Assembly (NCBI GenBank): GCA_020829485.1
Contig: JAIVFU010000036.1
Span: 1 to 64,000, forward strand
Source: Nostoc sp. CHAB 5834
GTDB lineage: Bacteria > Cyanobacteriota > Cyanobacteriia > Cyanobacteriales > Nostocaceae
Length of the DNA: 64,000 nt
Direction of reading: 5' to 3'
Of this stretch, positions 17,977 to 27,177 are shown in pieces. The translations under genes were made by a program, and so were the position numbers. Positions within the stretch are counted from its first letter, which is position 1, and each line of letters begins with the position of its first letter. Under the pieces are notes generated by a model. The model was not told where the DNA came from. It worked only from the letters and a program-made list of their open reading frames with translations, and did no database searches.

Positions 17977-20532
17977 TTACGATCGCACTTCAGCAACAGT
18001 AATGATTTTTTCATCACGGTTGAGTTGAAGAATGCTTTCACCTTTCACATCCCTACCTAAAATCGGCACTGTTTCCACAGGTATCCGCACTACCCGCTCC
18101 TTATTCGTCACTAAAGCTACCTCGCCAGATGCGTTGGCGTAGCCCGCCGTTCGCGTAGCGTCTCGTAGAGAAGGCATCGCTATAACCATACCAGCTAAAT
18201 TGTCAGTTTTGCTGGCAAATTTCAGGGCTTGCGTGCCTAAATCGCCGCGATTAGCTGCTCTTAGCTGGCTCGCAGGCATTCGCTTGGCATATCCTTCTTG
18301 AGTAACTAGCAGCAGATGGTCATCTTTACCGACAGTGGTACAGCCAACCATTTGCTGATTTTTCAATAACCGAAATGCTTGTAAACCCATCGCTGTGCGT
18401 CCCATGATCGGTAATTGTTCATCATTGGCTGCAAAGCGCAACAGTCGCCCACCTGAACTAGCTAAAATCAGATGCTCTCCTGGTTTGGTGAATTGGGTAA
18501 ATGACAATTCATCATCGTCTTTGAGCTTCAAAATCGTGATTCCACGCCGCGTCAAGTTAGTAAATTCTCCCAGAGACAGCCGCTTAATCCTTCCCTCTTT
18601 CGTTAAGAGAATCATCTGCTTAGTTTCGAGATTTTCCGGCAGTAAAAAGCGGCTGACTACAGCTTCTTGAGCGCCTTGAGCAGTACTACTGAGCATTGTA
18701 ATCAAAGGTTTTCCCCGTGGAGAACGGCCAGTGGTTGGGGGAACTTCTCCCACATTCACCGGATACACTTTGCCGCCACTGGTTAGTATTAGCAAGTCTT
18801 TGTGTGTGTCGGTTAACACAGTTTGGATAATGAAGTCATTATCGTGTAGACCATTTTCAGCTTTTGACTTTCTCCCAGATGGCTGGGTGCGGCGGACATA
18901 ACCCCGTTGGGTAAATTCTAAAACCGCTTCCTCTGCTGGCTGTTCTAATTTTGGATTTTGGATTTTGGATTTTGGATTGTCTTCATCATCTTCTGATCCT
19001 CTGTTCTTCTGCTCCTCTGCCCTAGACTTTTGCTCCTCTCCAATTTTTGTCCGCCGGGGATCGCTGTACTTGCGCTTGAGCGATCGCAAATCTTTTTTCA
19101 GTGCCTTGAGTAATTCTCGGCGATCGTTGAGTAATAGCTCTAACAAACTAATTTGTTCACTTATCTGCTCAAATTCCTGCTGCAAATTTTGCTGTTCTAA
19201 ACTAGTAAGGCGGCGCAACGGCATAGCCAGAATTGCATCTCCTTGTACCTCACTCAAATCTAATCGGCTACAAAGGTTAATTTTTGCCGTACTGCCATCG
19301 GGAGCTTGGCGTAAAATTTCAATTACCTGATCCAAATTAGATAGTGCTTTGAGTAAACCTTCCAGCAAATGCACACGACTTTGGGCTTTCTCCAACTCGT
19401 AATTGTAGCGACGGTTCAGCGTCTCTTCTCGGAAACTCAAGAACTCCTGCAACAGTTGACGCAAACTTAACTGGCGGGGTTGTCCACTCACTATTGCTAG
19501 GAGAATTGCCCCAAAAGTCACTTGCAAAGCAGTTTGGTGATACAAATGCTGGAGAACTTCTTGAGGATTGGTATCGCGTTTGAGTTCAATTACCACCCGC
19601 ATCCCTTCGCGATCGCTTTCATCCCTAAGATCAGAAATTCCTTGCAAACGACCTTGATTTACTAAGTCCGCTACCTTCTCAATCCAGGCAGCCTTATTCA
19701 CTTGATAAGGCAATTCTGTAATAATAATTGCCGTCCGTCGCTTGCTTCCCCTTGTGGCTGGAATTTCCTCCAGAGTCGCAACTCCCCGCAGCAGAATTCC
19801 ACCTTTACCTGTGGTGTATGCTTCCCGAATTCCAGTCTCACCAATTATTTCCCCACCAGTGGGAAAGTCTGGCCCTGGAATTAACTCAAATAATTTTTCA
19901 TCTGGCAAATCTGGGTTATCGATTAAGGCAATTAACCCATCGACAACTTCCCCCAAGTTGTGGGGTGGAACATTCGTCGCCATTCCTACGGCGATACCAG
20001 AACAGCCATTGAGCAACAGAAACGGCAACTGAGCAGGTAACACCGTTGGTTCTTGCTGAGAATTATCGAAGTTCCCGACAAATTCCACAGTTTCTTCGCC
20101 AATTTCTGTCAGCATTCCCTCATGGCTGATAGGTGCGAGGCGCGTTTCTGTATAACGCATTGCTGCTGGCGGATCATTATCGACACTGCCAAAGTTACCG
20201 TGTCCTGCTAGTAAAGGATAGCGACTAGAAAAATCCTGCACCAGCCTAACTAAAGCATCGTAAACTGATTGGTCGCCGTGGGGATGGTATTTACCCAACA
20301 CATCACCCACTACACGGGCACATTTTCGATAGGGTCTATCTGGTACTAAACCGAGTTCGTGCATGGCATATAGAATGCGGCGATGCACTGGTTTTAAGCC
20401 ATCACGCACGTCTGGTAGCGCTCGCCCGACAATCACGCTCATGGCATATTCTAGATAAGACCGTTGCATCTCGGTGTGCAGGGCTGTTGGAATTACCTGT
20501 CCCGTTGCGAGAAGGTTTAACTGTTTTGCCAT
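17977..20532 (-). CDS. DNA gyrase/topoisomerase IV subunit A (GyrA/ParC type)
   Basis: 851 residues. The breakage-reunion domain (about 15-480) shows [36 protein letters not shown], and catalytic Tyr127 in [10 protein letters not shown]. The C-terminal beta-pinwheel (about 540-851) has repeated blades such as [11 protein letters not shown] and [11 protein letters not shown]. The QRRGGRG-type GyrA box is not visible at the first blade ([18 protein letters not shown]), so it may be the ParC-like paralogue known in cyanobacteria rather than true GyrA. Two stretches look like translated repeat DNA: a charged linker near residues 495-540 containing heptamers, and [16 protein letters not shown] near residues 784-801. 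Both keep the frame. Confidence 0.9.
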   Translation of the reverse strand: MAKQLNLLATGQVIPTALHTEMQRSYLEYAMSVIVGRALPDVRDGLKPVHRRILYAMHELGLVPDRPYRKCARVVGDVLGKYHPHGDQSVYDALVRLVQDFSSRYPLLAGHGNFGSVDNDPPAAMRYTETRLAPISHEGMLTEIGEETVEFVGNFDNSQQEPTVLPAQLPFLLLNGCSGIAVGMATNVPPHNLGEVVDGLIALIDNPDLPDEKLFELIPGPDFPTGGEIIGETGIREAYTTGKGGILLRGVATLEEIPATRGSKRRTAIIITELPYQVNKAAWIEKVADLVNQGRLQGISDLRDESDREGMRVVIELKRDTNPQEVLQHLYHQTALQVTFGAILLAIVSGQPRQLSLRQLLQEFLSFREETLNRRYNYELEKAQSRVHLLEGLLKALSNLDQVIEILRQAPDGSTAKINLCSRLDLSEVQGDAILAMPLRRLTSLEQQNLQQEFEQISEQISLLELLLNDRRELLKALKKDLRSLKRKYSDPRRTKIGEEQKSRAEEQKNRGSEDDEDNPKSKIQNPKLEQPAEEAVLEFTQRGYVRRTQPSGRKSKAENGLHDNDFIIQTVLTDTHKDLLILTSGGKVYPVNVGEVPPTTGRSPRGKPLITMLSSTAQGAQEAVVSRFLLPENLETKQMILLTKEGRIKRLSLGEFTNLTRRGITILKLKDDDELSFTQFTKPGEHLILASSGGRLLRFAANDEQLPIMGRTAMGLQAFRLLKNQQMVGCTTVGKDDHLLLVTQEGYAKRMPASQLRAANRGDLGTQALKFASKTDNLAGMVIAMPSLRDATRTAGYANASGEVALVTNKERVVRIPVETVPILGRDVKGESILQLNRDEKIITVAEVRS
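18128..18180. repeat. Palindromic repeat translated within the topoisomerase gene
   Basis: On the minus strand the DNA encodes [16 protein letters not shown] inside the C-terminal domain. Almost the same DNA, read in the same frame ([16 protein letters not shown]), occurs near 57925-57970. It contains the short inverted segments GCGTAGC/GCTACGC common in Nostoc repeats. Confidence 0.75.
18949..18978. repeat. Heptamer repeat (TTTTGGA)4 inside coding sequence
   Basis: Four consecutive TTTTGGA units lie within the topoisomerase A reading frame and are translated as [11 protein letters not shown] in the linker before the C-terminal domain. The same heptamer occurs in the spacer around 50.65-50.9 kb. 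Confidence 0.85.
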
Positions 20533-20856
20533 GAGTTTTTTCCCTGAAATTTAACTACACGAAAGCCGTCGGAACTCAATATTGCAGCAACCACAGCATA
20601 ACGGATGAAATGGGATTCCTAACAAAATATTGATAGTCATAGAAGAAAAAGCAGTAGTATCATCCTTGATGACAGGATGTACATTGACTATTAAAAAGGA
20701 AACAGGTAGCTGGTAGCTGTTTTAATGGAATGATAATTTGCTGCAACTTAATTTGTATAGACTCCATAGCCAGGATACTTGCCATGACTGCATTTTCTCA
20801 TTTTAAATTTTGAATTGCTTAATCGCCTTACCTCTACCTCTATTACTAAAAATCTC

Positions 20857-21261
20857 ATGAAAACTGTTTTAATTGTCGAAGATGATCTAATTAATGCTCG
20901 TGTTTTTTCCAAAATTTTGTCCAAGCGTGGCGGCTTGGGTGTAAAACACACTGAAAATGTTGAAGAAGTAATAAAAATTGCCCAATCAGGAGAAGCCGAC
21001 CTGATTTTGATGGATGTTTCTCTGTCTAGAAGCGTTTACCAAGGTAAATCTGTTGATGGAATCAAAATTACACAAATGTTAAAATCTGATCCCAAAACAG
21101 CAAACTTACCCGTTATTTTGGTGACGGCACATGCTATGGAAGGCGATCGCGAAAACTTTCTCAAGCAAAGCGGTGCTGATGGTTACATTTCTAAGCCAGT
21201 TGTTGACCATCAACAGTTTGTTGACCAAATCATCGCACTTCTACCCAAAGACGACCACTGA
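20857..21261 (+). CDS. Single-domain response regulator (DivK/CheY-like)
   Basis: 134 residues forming one receiver domain and no output domain. The acidic pair is in VLIVEDD, the phospho-acceptor Asp in LILMDVSLS, the switch Thr in ILVTAHAM and the conserved Lys in YISKPV. I chose the ATG giving MKTVLIVEDD; an upstream start would add 14 unlikely residues. The form resembles DivK-like regulators used as phosphorelay intermediates or in taxis. No kinase is adjacent. The gene stands alone between two minus-strand genes. Confidence 0.88.
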   Translation: MKTVLIVEDDLINARVFSKILSKRGGLGVKHTENVEEVIKIAQSGEADLILMDVSLSRSVYQGKSVDGIKITQMLKSDPKTANLPVILVTAHAMEGDRENFLKQSGADGYISKPVVDHQQFVDQIIALLPKDDH

Positions 21262-21281
21262 GAATTGACGACTTAATTTCA

Positions 21282-21324
21282 GGAATACTCGCCCGCAAAG
21301 GTTTTTGGGCGACTAGTTCCTGTA
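21282..21324 (+). terminator. Possible hairpin after the response regulator
   Basis: CAGGAA and CGCCC are mirrored by GGGCG and TTCCTG within 43 bp, about 20 bp after the stop. There is no clear T-run, so termination is only plausible. Confidence 0.35.
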
Positions 21325-21387
21325 TTTAGTCAGTTTAGTATATATGTACTACGAAAAGGTACTGTTAGGCAAGTGGTAATAGGAGAG

Positions 21388-21433
21388 GGGAGTAGGGAGT
21401 AGGGAGTAGGGAGTAGGGAGTAGGGAGTAGGGA
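21388..21433. repeat. Heptamer tandem repeat (AGTAGGG)6
   Basis: Six AGTAGGG units, followed at 21461-21502 by CCCTGCTCC-type complementary units, make an imperfect inverted arrangement. Related G-rich heptamers occur at 22491-22526, 22559-22586, 55263-55297 and 55998-56042. Confidence 0.85.
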
Positions 21434-21503
21434 ATTGGGCCTTAGTTCTTAATTCTTCTCCCCCTGCTCCCTGCCCCCTGCTCCCTGCTCCCTGCCCCCT
21501 GCC

Positions 21504-22391
21504 CTATTGAGTAGGCTGTTGTCCAGGGGCTGATGATGAGTTTTCTCGTTGCTGTAGGGCTGCTTGAATACGGGGTAATTCTAGGAATTTTTTCGTATCA
21601 GACAGTAAGCGATCGCCCCAGAGATTTTCTTTGAGGAAATCCAAATTAGCATAGCGCTGATCGATGCGGAGTGCGGCTTCTCCTAAACTTAATCCTTGTT
21701 GGCGATCGCCTTTAGTGTATAGTGCCACCGCCAAAGCCAATAAAGGCTCTGCGGCTTGCTTATCAAGGGTTACAGCAGATTGCCATCGCTTAATCGCTTC
21801 GGAGATATTACCCTGTTCGTAGTTGATTAAGCCAATGTTGTTGAGCGCTGGCCAGAATTTTTTATCTTGAGAAACTGCTGTATTGTACTGCGCGATCGCA
21901 TCTGGCAATTTACCCAGCAGATAGTAAGCATTACCCAAATTAAACAAACCCTCTGGATCGTTGGGTTTTAACTTCAAACCTTCTTGGTAATTGACAACAG
22001 CTGCTTGGTAATTTTTCTGCTGAAAATTAGCTGAACCCAAAGCAAACAAAATATCACCATTTTTCGGGTTGATAGATTGCGCTTTTTTCAGGCTAGCGAT
22101 CGCCCCGTCAAACTCTTTGGTTTGCAGTTGCAATCCACCTAAAAGCAGCCACACTTTATCATTATTAGGAGCCAGTTGACTAGCCAGCCGCGCTCGTGGC
22201 AAAGCTAATTCAACCTGTTGAAACTGAGCCAGTTGAGCCGCCTCTTGTGCCAAGATCAACCCCTGCTTCTCTAACTTTGTCCCATCTAGTTGCAATGTAT
22301 GGGGTATTAATGCCTGCGCGTTAGCGGCTTTTGGCATACTCCATAAACTACAGACCATTAGAAAAGAAATCAAACGAACATGTTTAGGCAC
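21504..22391 (-). CDS. Exported TPR-repeat protein
   Basis: 295 residues. A signal peptide (about 1-25, ending AANAQA) is followed by at least five tetratricopeptide repeats (about 45-235). Examples are KVWLLLGGLQLQTKEFDGAI, GDILFALGSANFQQKNYQAA and PEGLFNLGNAYYLLGKLPDA. The C-terminus is a helical tail that ends in a polar serine/glutamine stretch. TPR arrays bind other proteins, so this is probably an envelope-side scaffold or assembly factor. The partner cannot be deduced from neighbours. Heptamer repeats lie directly after the stop and in the upstream gap. Confidence 0.82.
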   Translation of the reverse strand: MPKHVRLISFLMVCSLWSMPKAANAQALIPHTLQLDGTKLEKQGLILAQEAAQLAQFQQVELALPRARLASQLAPNNDKVWLLLGGLQLQTKEFDGAIASLKKAQSINPKNGDILFALGSANFQQKNYQAAVVNYQEGLKLKPNDPEGLFNLGNAYYLLGKLPDAIAQYNTAVSQDKKFWPALNNIGLINYEQGNISEAIKRWQSAVTLDKQAAEPLLALAVALYTKGDRQQGLSLGEAALRIDQRYANLDFLKENLWGDRLLSDTKKFLELPRIQAALQQRENSSSAPGQQPTQ

Positions 22392-22597
22392 ATTACCGCC
22401 TTTAAGCCACTAATCAAAGAATCTTTCAGCTAGCTTAAACGATCTGCGCTGTTGACGGTAGCAAAATCTTACATCATTAGGATTAATTAGGGAGTGGGGA
22501 GTGGGGAGTAGGGAGTAGGGGAGGCAGAGGGAGCAGGGGAAGAAGAATTATTGATTAATGCCCATTCCCCATTCCCCACTCCCCATTAAAAAAACTT

Positions 22598-22650
22598 ATG
22601 ACTTTGGTCATACATCAGTCTGGAATTACTAATGACTTTGGTCATACATC
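22598..22650. promoter_or_regulatory. Tandem direct-repeat operator candidate
   Basis: ATGACTTTGGTCATACATC occurs twice (22598-22616 and 22632-22650), 34 bp apart start to start, close to three helical turns. Each copy holds the inverted repeat TGAC-N4-GTCA. The pair ends about 155 bp before the ATG of the exported-protein gene that follows. This is the layout expected for two dimers of a regulator on the same DNA face. The regulator is unknown. The rest of the gap (22392-22597) holds G-rich heptamer repeats. Confidence 0.55.
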
Positions 22651-22805
22651 GGTTTGGACGTTTTAAGCAATAATTAATATGTATGAATTTATACGAGGAG
22701 GTAAATATTAAACTCTTTGATGTCAAAACAAAAATAACTGTCTAAAGATTGCTGAATTCAAACCTCAGCAAAATATAACTTTAATACAAATAAGGAATCA
22801 ATTCC

Positions 22806-23294
22806 ATGTTGAAAGCAAACCGGATATCGATAGTCTTAGCTGCTGCTGCTCTCATCGTTGTTCCTACTCTGTTGACTGCGCCTGCAAGTGCCCAGACGAA
22901 AGTATATGTTGTTGGCGATCGCGCTCAAAATTGGGATCGCGACGGCAGACGCAACTATAGAGAAGACAGAAATGGAGACAGAAGTAATTGGAACCGCGAC
23001 GGCAGATCCAATACTGTAGAAGTCAGAAACCCTAGAGAGCGGGATAATTGGAACCGTGACAGCCAATTTAATAACAGAGTAGTCAGACTTGGCAATGGTG
23101 ACATCAGATATCCCAATGGGCAAATTATTCCTGCTAGATCCATAGCCAGACTGCGTAATCAAGGTTACTTCAGACTTCCCAACGGGGATATTCTTCTTCC
23201 TAATCAGGAAATTGTTCCTGCTGGGAGATTAGTTAGAGTGCGTGATGATTACTTCAGACTTCCTAGTGGATTGGTACTGCAAATAAACCTTTAA
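22806..23294 (+). CDS. Exported Arg/Asp/Asn-rich protein
   Basis: 162 residues. A clear signal peptide (about 1-29, ending ASAQ) precedes a very polar segment (about 40-95) with repeats of the type NWNRDGR. A C-terminal region follows with two or three units of the form YFRLPNGDILLPNQEI and RYPNGQIIP, probably short beta repeats. I do not recognise the family. It probably acts in the periplasm or outside. The tandem operator-like repeats upstream suggest regulated expression. It precedes the export operon but with a 97-bp gap, so a link is possible and not proven. Confidence 0.7.
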   Translation: MLKANRISIVLAAAALIVVPTLLTAPASAQTKVYVVGDRAQNWDRDGRRNYREDRNGDRSNWNRDGRSNTVEVRNPRERDNWNRDSQFNNRVVRLGNGDIRYPNGQIIPARSIARLRNQGYFRLPNGDILLPNQEIVPAGRLVRVRDDYFRLPSGLVLQINL

Positions 23295-23391
23295 AACATT
23301 AAAAACTCAAAATCATTGTTGGTATAGGGCTACCAGGCTATATTAGCCGTGAATAACTAGCTCGGTAGCCGTTCTTTTTAGACGAAGTTAT

Positions 23392-24969
23392 ATGAAACTT
23401 GATACACCAAATACCGTAGATTCATCAGTTTTGGTTCCAGAGGTAAAGAAAAAAAAGGTCAAACGTAATTGGTCTTGGCTAATTGCTCTTTGCCTTTTGG
23501 GTGGAATTGGCTATGCCGTTTATTACCAAGTAACGGTTGCTCCCCGTCAACAAGCCAGCCGCCGGGTGCTGACACAGCCTGTAGAAAGGCAGAGTTTAAC
23601 AATGACAGTTTCAGCCAACGGAACGGTGAAACCTGAGCGGTCAATTAACCTCAGCCCGAAAAATTCCGGCATCCTAAAAAGCCTGCTGGCGAAAGAAGGA
23701 GATATCGTCAAACAAGGACAGATTGTCGCTTACATGGATGATTCCAACCTGCGGGGGCAACTCACCTCTGCTCAAGGACAATTGGCACAAGCCGAGGCGA
23801 ATCTGCAAAAGGCGATCGCAGGTAATCGCCCTCAAGATATTGGTCAAGCACAAGGAGTATTAGACGAAGCCCAGGCGAATCTACAAAAGGTACAAGCAGG
23901 CAATCGCTCTCAAGATATTGCTGCTTCACAGGCACGCTTGCAAAGCGCTCAAGCCGCCCTCCGCCAAGCAGAAGATAATTTTGTTCGTAATCAACAACTT
24001 TACAATGCAGGCGGTATTTCCCTTCAGACTCTTAACCAAAACCGTGCCGATCGCGACAGCGCCCAAGCTAATGTAAATGAAGCACAGCAAGCACTGGGGT
24101 TGCAAAAAGCCGGGTCACGTCCAGAAGACATCGAGCAAGCACAAGCTGTAGTGAAGCAAAGACAGCAAGCTTTGGCACTTCTAAAAGCCGGAACGCGCCA
24201 AGAAGATATTGACGCAGCCCGCGCCCAGGTAACATCTGCTCGCGGTTCGCTGCAAAATATCCAAGCCCAAATCAATGACACGATCATTCGCGCACCTTTT
24301 GATGGTGTGGTGACAAAGAAGTTTGCTGATCCCGGCGCTTTCGTGACACCCACAACCGCTAGTAGTGAAGTAGCTTCTTCTTCTTCTTCTTCAATCTTGT
24401 CTCTAGCTTCAACAAATGAAGTTGTCGCAAATTTAGCAGAAACAAATATTTCCAAAATCAGCCTTGGTCAAAAAGTCTCGATTAAAGCGGATGCCTACCC
24501 AGGAAAAACCTTTGAAGGTAAAGTCAGCCAAATTGCTGCCCAAGCAATAGTAGAGCAAAACGTCACCAGTTTTGAAGTGAGAGTATCACTTTCAGACCCT
24601 CAAAGGCTACTGCGATCTGGGATGAATGCGGAAGTAGATTTTCAAGCAGGCCAAGTTGAAAATGTTCTAGTAGTGCCAACAGCCTCGGTGGTGCGGCAAG
24701 AAAATGCCACAGGTGTGTTTGTGGCAGGGAAGAATAACAGACCTGTGTTTACTCCTATTGAAACTGGTGTCAGCGCGAATAACTTTACTGAAGTTAAGTC
24801 TGGATTGACAGGAAACGAAAGGGTATTGCTCAGTTTCCCACCAGGATCGCGTCCGCAATCAACACCACGAGGAGGAGTTTTGCCTGGTCTAGGTGGTGGT
24901 GGAGCAGGTGGCGGGGGAGGTCGTTCCGGTGGTGGAGGCGGAGGTCGTTCCGGCGGTGGTTCCCCTTAA
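23392..24969 (+). CDS. MacA/HlyD-type periplasmic adaptor protein
   Basis: 525 residues. One N-terminal transmembrane helix (about 27-47) is followed by a lipoyl/barrel-sandwich half (SANGTVKPERSINLSPKNSG, then LLAKEGDIVKQGQIVAYMDD). A long alpha-helical hairpin (about 115-300) contains near-repeats such as AGNRPQDIGQAQ. The second barrel half (TIIRAPFDGVVTKKFADPG) and beta-barrel domains complete the fold. The C-terminus is a Gly/Ser/Arg-rich tail. Such proteins bridge an inner-membrane ABC transporter to a TolC channel. The permease, ATPase and TolC genes follow, separated by 834 bp of repeats, so this belongs to a tripartite exporter. The substrate is unknown. Confidence 0.9.
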   Translation: MKLDTPNTVDSSVLVPEVKKKKVKRNWSWLIALCLLGGIGYAVYYQVTVAPRQQASRRVLTQPVERQSLTMTVSANGTVKPERSINLSPKNSGILKSLLAKEGDIVKQGQIVAYMDDSNLRGQLTSAQGQLAQAEANLQKAIAGNRPQDIGQAQGVLDEAQANLQKVQAGNRSQDIAASQARLQSAQAALRQAEDNFVRNQQLYNAGGISLQTLNQNRADRDSAQANVNEAQQALGLQKAGSRPEDIEQAQAVVKQRQQALALLKAGTRQEDIDAARAQVTSARGSLQNIQAQINDTIIRAPFDGVVTKKFADPGAFVTPTTASSEVASSSSSSILSLASTNEVVANLAETNISKISLGQKVSIKADAYPGKTFEGKVSQIAAQAIVEQNVTSFEVRVSLSDPQRLLRSGMNAEVDFQAGQVENVLVVPTASVVRQENATGVFVAGKNNRPVFTPIETGVSANNFTEVKSGLTGNERVLLSFPPGSRPQSTPRGGVLPGLGGGGAGGGGGRSGGGGGGRSGGGSP

Positions 24970-25038
24970 AGTGAGTTTTAAATCAATACGGTTTAGTTAA
25001 AAAGAGGCAAGGGAGCAGGGGGGATGGAACTCAAAGGG

Positions 25039-25374
25039 GAGCAAAAAGGCTCAACTGTCGAGCAAAAAGGCTCAACTGTCGAGTAAAAAGGCTCAACTGT
25101 CGAGTAAAAAGGCTCAACTGTCGAGTAAAAAGGCTCAACTGTCGAGTAAAAAGGTTCAACTGTCGAGTAAAAAGGTTCAACTGTCGAGTAAAAAGGTTCA
25201 ACTGTCGAGTAAAAAGGCTCAACTGTCGAGTAAAAAGGCTCAACTGTCGAGCAAAAAGGTTCAACTGTCGAGTAAAAAGGCTCAACTGTCGAGTAAAAAG
25301 GTTCAACTGTCGAGTAAAAAGGTTCAACTGTCGAGTAAAAAGGTTCAACTGCCGAGTAAAAAGGTTCAACTGTC
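25039..25374. repeat. 21-bp tandem repeat, 16 copies
   Basis: Sixteen exact-length units of GAGTAAAAAGGCTCAACTGTC follow head to tail, varying only at a few positions (GAGC/GAGT, GGC/GGT, one TGCC). On the minus strand the frame stays open as STVEPFY repeats, but there is no sensible start or ribosome site. On the plus strand each GAGTAA unit carries a TAA. The unit length is three times seven. The array lies between the adaptor gene and its permease gene and is likely to vary in copy number. Confidence 0.95.
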
Positions 25375-25491
25375 GAATTCAGAGGTGGTAATAAATACAA
25401 AACTCAGCTTGACTTTTGACTTTTCTGTTCGCGCAGCGTCCCGTAGGAAAGAGGCTGACTTCATACGTGTCAACTTAACGTAAAAGCCATG

Positions 25492-25618
25492 TCCCGCAAG
25501 GAACTGAAGTTCCTTGCTAATAGCTCAAGTCATCTAAAGATGACTAAATAATCCGAAAAATCCTTAGTCTACTTCAGTAGACTTTAGCTATTAGCCTAGA
25601 ACTTTAGTTCTAGGCGGG
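25492..25618 (+). other. Four-hairpin structured repeat, copy A
   Basis: An outer CCCGC/GCGGG pair encloses four hairpins. HP1 is GCAAGGAACT-GA-AGTTCCTTGC. TAATAGCT/AGCTATTA forms a second enclosing stem around HP2 (AGTCATCT-AA-AGATGACT) and HP3 (AGTCTACT-TC-AGTAGACT). HP4 is GCCTAGAACT-TT-AGTTCTAGGC. Copy B at 37132-37251 has the same plan with changed but still paired bases. It is non-coding and could be a structured RNA or a transposable element end. The remainder of this gap (25380-25800) holds other short palindromes. Confidence 0.75.
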
Positions 25619-25803
25619 TGAGAAAGCTTTCAGTTAAGCTACTTTTAGCTTAAGTTGACACCAATGGGCTGACTTTCGCCTTGCGGTACTAGGCTTAACT
25701 CTTTTAACAAACCGCAATTTCTACGAGACACCACCTGAAGGACGCAAAGGAAGAAAAGGAAGAAATGCTTAACTCAATTGTGTTGAGTTTTAAATAAAAC
25801 TTT

Positions 25804-27084
25804 ATGTTTAAGATATTTAAGGGCTTTTATAAAGCGAAGAATACTCGCACAGTACCGTTGTTGGAAATCTTGACAATGGCGGCAGAAACTTTGTGGAGTA
25901 ACAAATTACGCACGGGTCTAACTATGTTGGGCGTAATTATTGGGATTTCTTCAGTCATTGCCATTACTTCTGTCGGTCAGGGAGTGCAAAAGGGGGTTGA
26001 GCAACAGATACAAGCATTGGGTACAGATGTCATCCAAATTTTAGCGGGTGCGGCAAGAAGCGGGAATGTCCGTCAAGGAGTAGGTTCTAGCAGCACCTTG
26101 ACTTGGGAAGATGCAAAGGCGATCGCTACACAAGCGCCATCAGCACAGATGGTTTCTGCTTATCTTCAACGAAGCGCCCAAGTTGTATATGCAGGACAGA
26201 ACACCTCAACTACCATTTATGGTACAGATTTGAATTACCCAGAAGTTAGAAATACCCACCCCGAACAAGGGAGATATTTTACTCAAGAAGAACTAGATAC
26301 TACCGCACAGGTAGCTATCCTTGGCCCTACAGTTCAAAGAACACTATTTGGACAGGGTGTAAATCCGCTCGGCGAGAGAATTCGCATTCAGGGAGAGGCT
26401 TATGAAGTAATTGGGGTGATGGAACCTAAAGGTTCTCAAGGGCCAATGGATCGAGATGACCAGGTTTTCATTCCTCTAACTAGTATGTCGAAGAGACTAG
26501 TTGGAAACAATGCCCTAGTAGGCGTTTCTGTAAATGGAATTTTAGTTAAAGGCGCTAATCAAGAGCAATTAGAAGCCGCTCAGTTTCAAGTCACGAATCT
26601 TTTACGGCTACGTCACAACATTTATCCGCCGCAAGCTGATGATTTTCGACTGACCAATCAAGCTGATATTGTTAGTACCTTCACTAATATTGTGGGTTTA
26701 TTTACAGTAATGGTGGTAGCGATCGCTGGAATTTCGTTAGTGGTTGGTGGAATCGGTATTGCTAACATTATGCTGGTTTCCGTGGTTGAGCGGACGCGAG
26801 AAATCGGGATTCGCAAAGCCGTGGGAGCCACCAATTCTGCAATACTTAATCAATTTTTAACCGAAGCGATCATGATTTCCATTATTGGCGGATGTATTGG
26901 GATGATCACTGGTATTTTATTAGCCTTTATAGCTGCAAACACTTTCAAATTTCCCTTTGTAATTTCTTTATTGTCGATTATTGCTGGTTTTGGACTCTCG
27001 TTGAGCGTTGGCTTAGTGGCTGGGGTAATTCCAGCACGGAATGCATCTAAATTAGATCCAATTACTGCTTTAAGAAGCGACTAA
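25804..27084 (+). CDS. MacB-type ABC transporter permease (FtsX family)
   Basis: 426 residues. The first transmembrane helix has the family signature WSNKLRTGLTMLGVIIGISSVIAITSVGQG. A large periplasmic MacB_PCD domain (about 75-285) follows, and then three transmembrane helices including VVGGIGIANIMLVSVVERTREIGIRKAVGA. This is the membrane subunit of a MacAB/DevBC-like exporter, which works as a mechanotransmitter rather than a pore through the membrane. No ATPase is fused; it is encoded by the next gene. The ATG at 25804 fits, although a later start nearer the first helix is possible. Confidence 0.9.
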   Translation: MFKIFKGFYKAKNTRTVPLLEILTMAAETLWSNKLRTGLTMLGVIIGISSVIAITSVGQGVQKGVEQQIQALGTDVIQILAGAARSGNVRQGVGSSSTLTWEDAKAIATQAPSAQMVSAYLQRSAQVVYAGQNTSTTIYGTDLNYPEVRNTHPEQGRYFTQEELDTTAQVAILGPTVQRTLFGQGVNPLGERIRIQGEAYEVIGVMEPKGSQGPMDRDDQVFIPLTSMSKRLVGNNALVGVSVNGILVKGANQEQLEAAQFQVTNLLRLRHNIYPPQADDFRLTNQADIVSTFTNIVGLFTVMVVAIAGISLVVGGIGIANIMLVSVVERTREIGIRKAVGATNSAILNQFLTEAIMISIIGGCIGMITGILLAFIAANTFKFPFVISLLSIIAGFGLSLSVGLVAGVIPARNASKLDPITALRSD

Positions 27085-27106
27085 ATAATTCGTAATTCGT
27101 AATTAC

Positions 27107-27165
27107 AGACGCGATTAATCGCGTCTCTACTCAATACTCCTGTACAGACGCGATTAATCGCGTCT
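27107..27165. repeat. Two copies of the AGACGCGATTAATCGCGTCT palindrome
   Basis: The same perfect 20-bp palindrome lies at 27107-27126 and 27146-27165, in the gap between the permease and ATPase genes. Close relatives occur near 6635, 14322 and 35080. In a transcript the pair would form two hairpins inside the operon. Confidence 0.85.
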
Positions 27166-27177
27166 CTCCTAATTCTT

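Noticed and set aside
25039..25374. Possible CRISPR array
   Set aside because: The units follow head to tail with no unique spacers, and no cas genes are nearby.
25031..25400. Minus-strand frames of 112-135 codons with STVEPFY repeats
   Set aside because: They arise from the 21-bp tandem array, which keeps two frames open by chance. There is no ribosome site or non-repeat domain.
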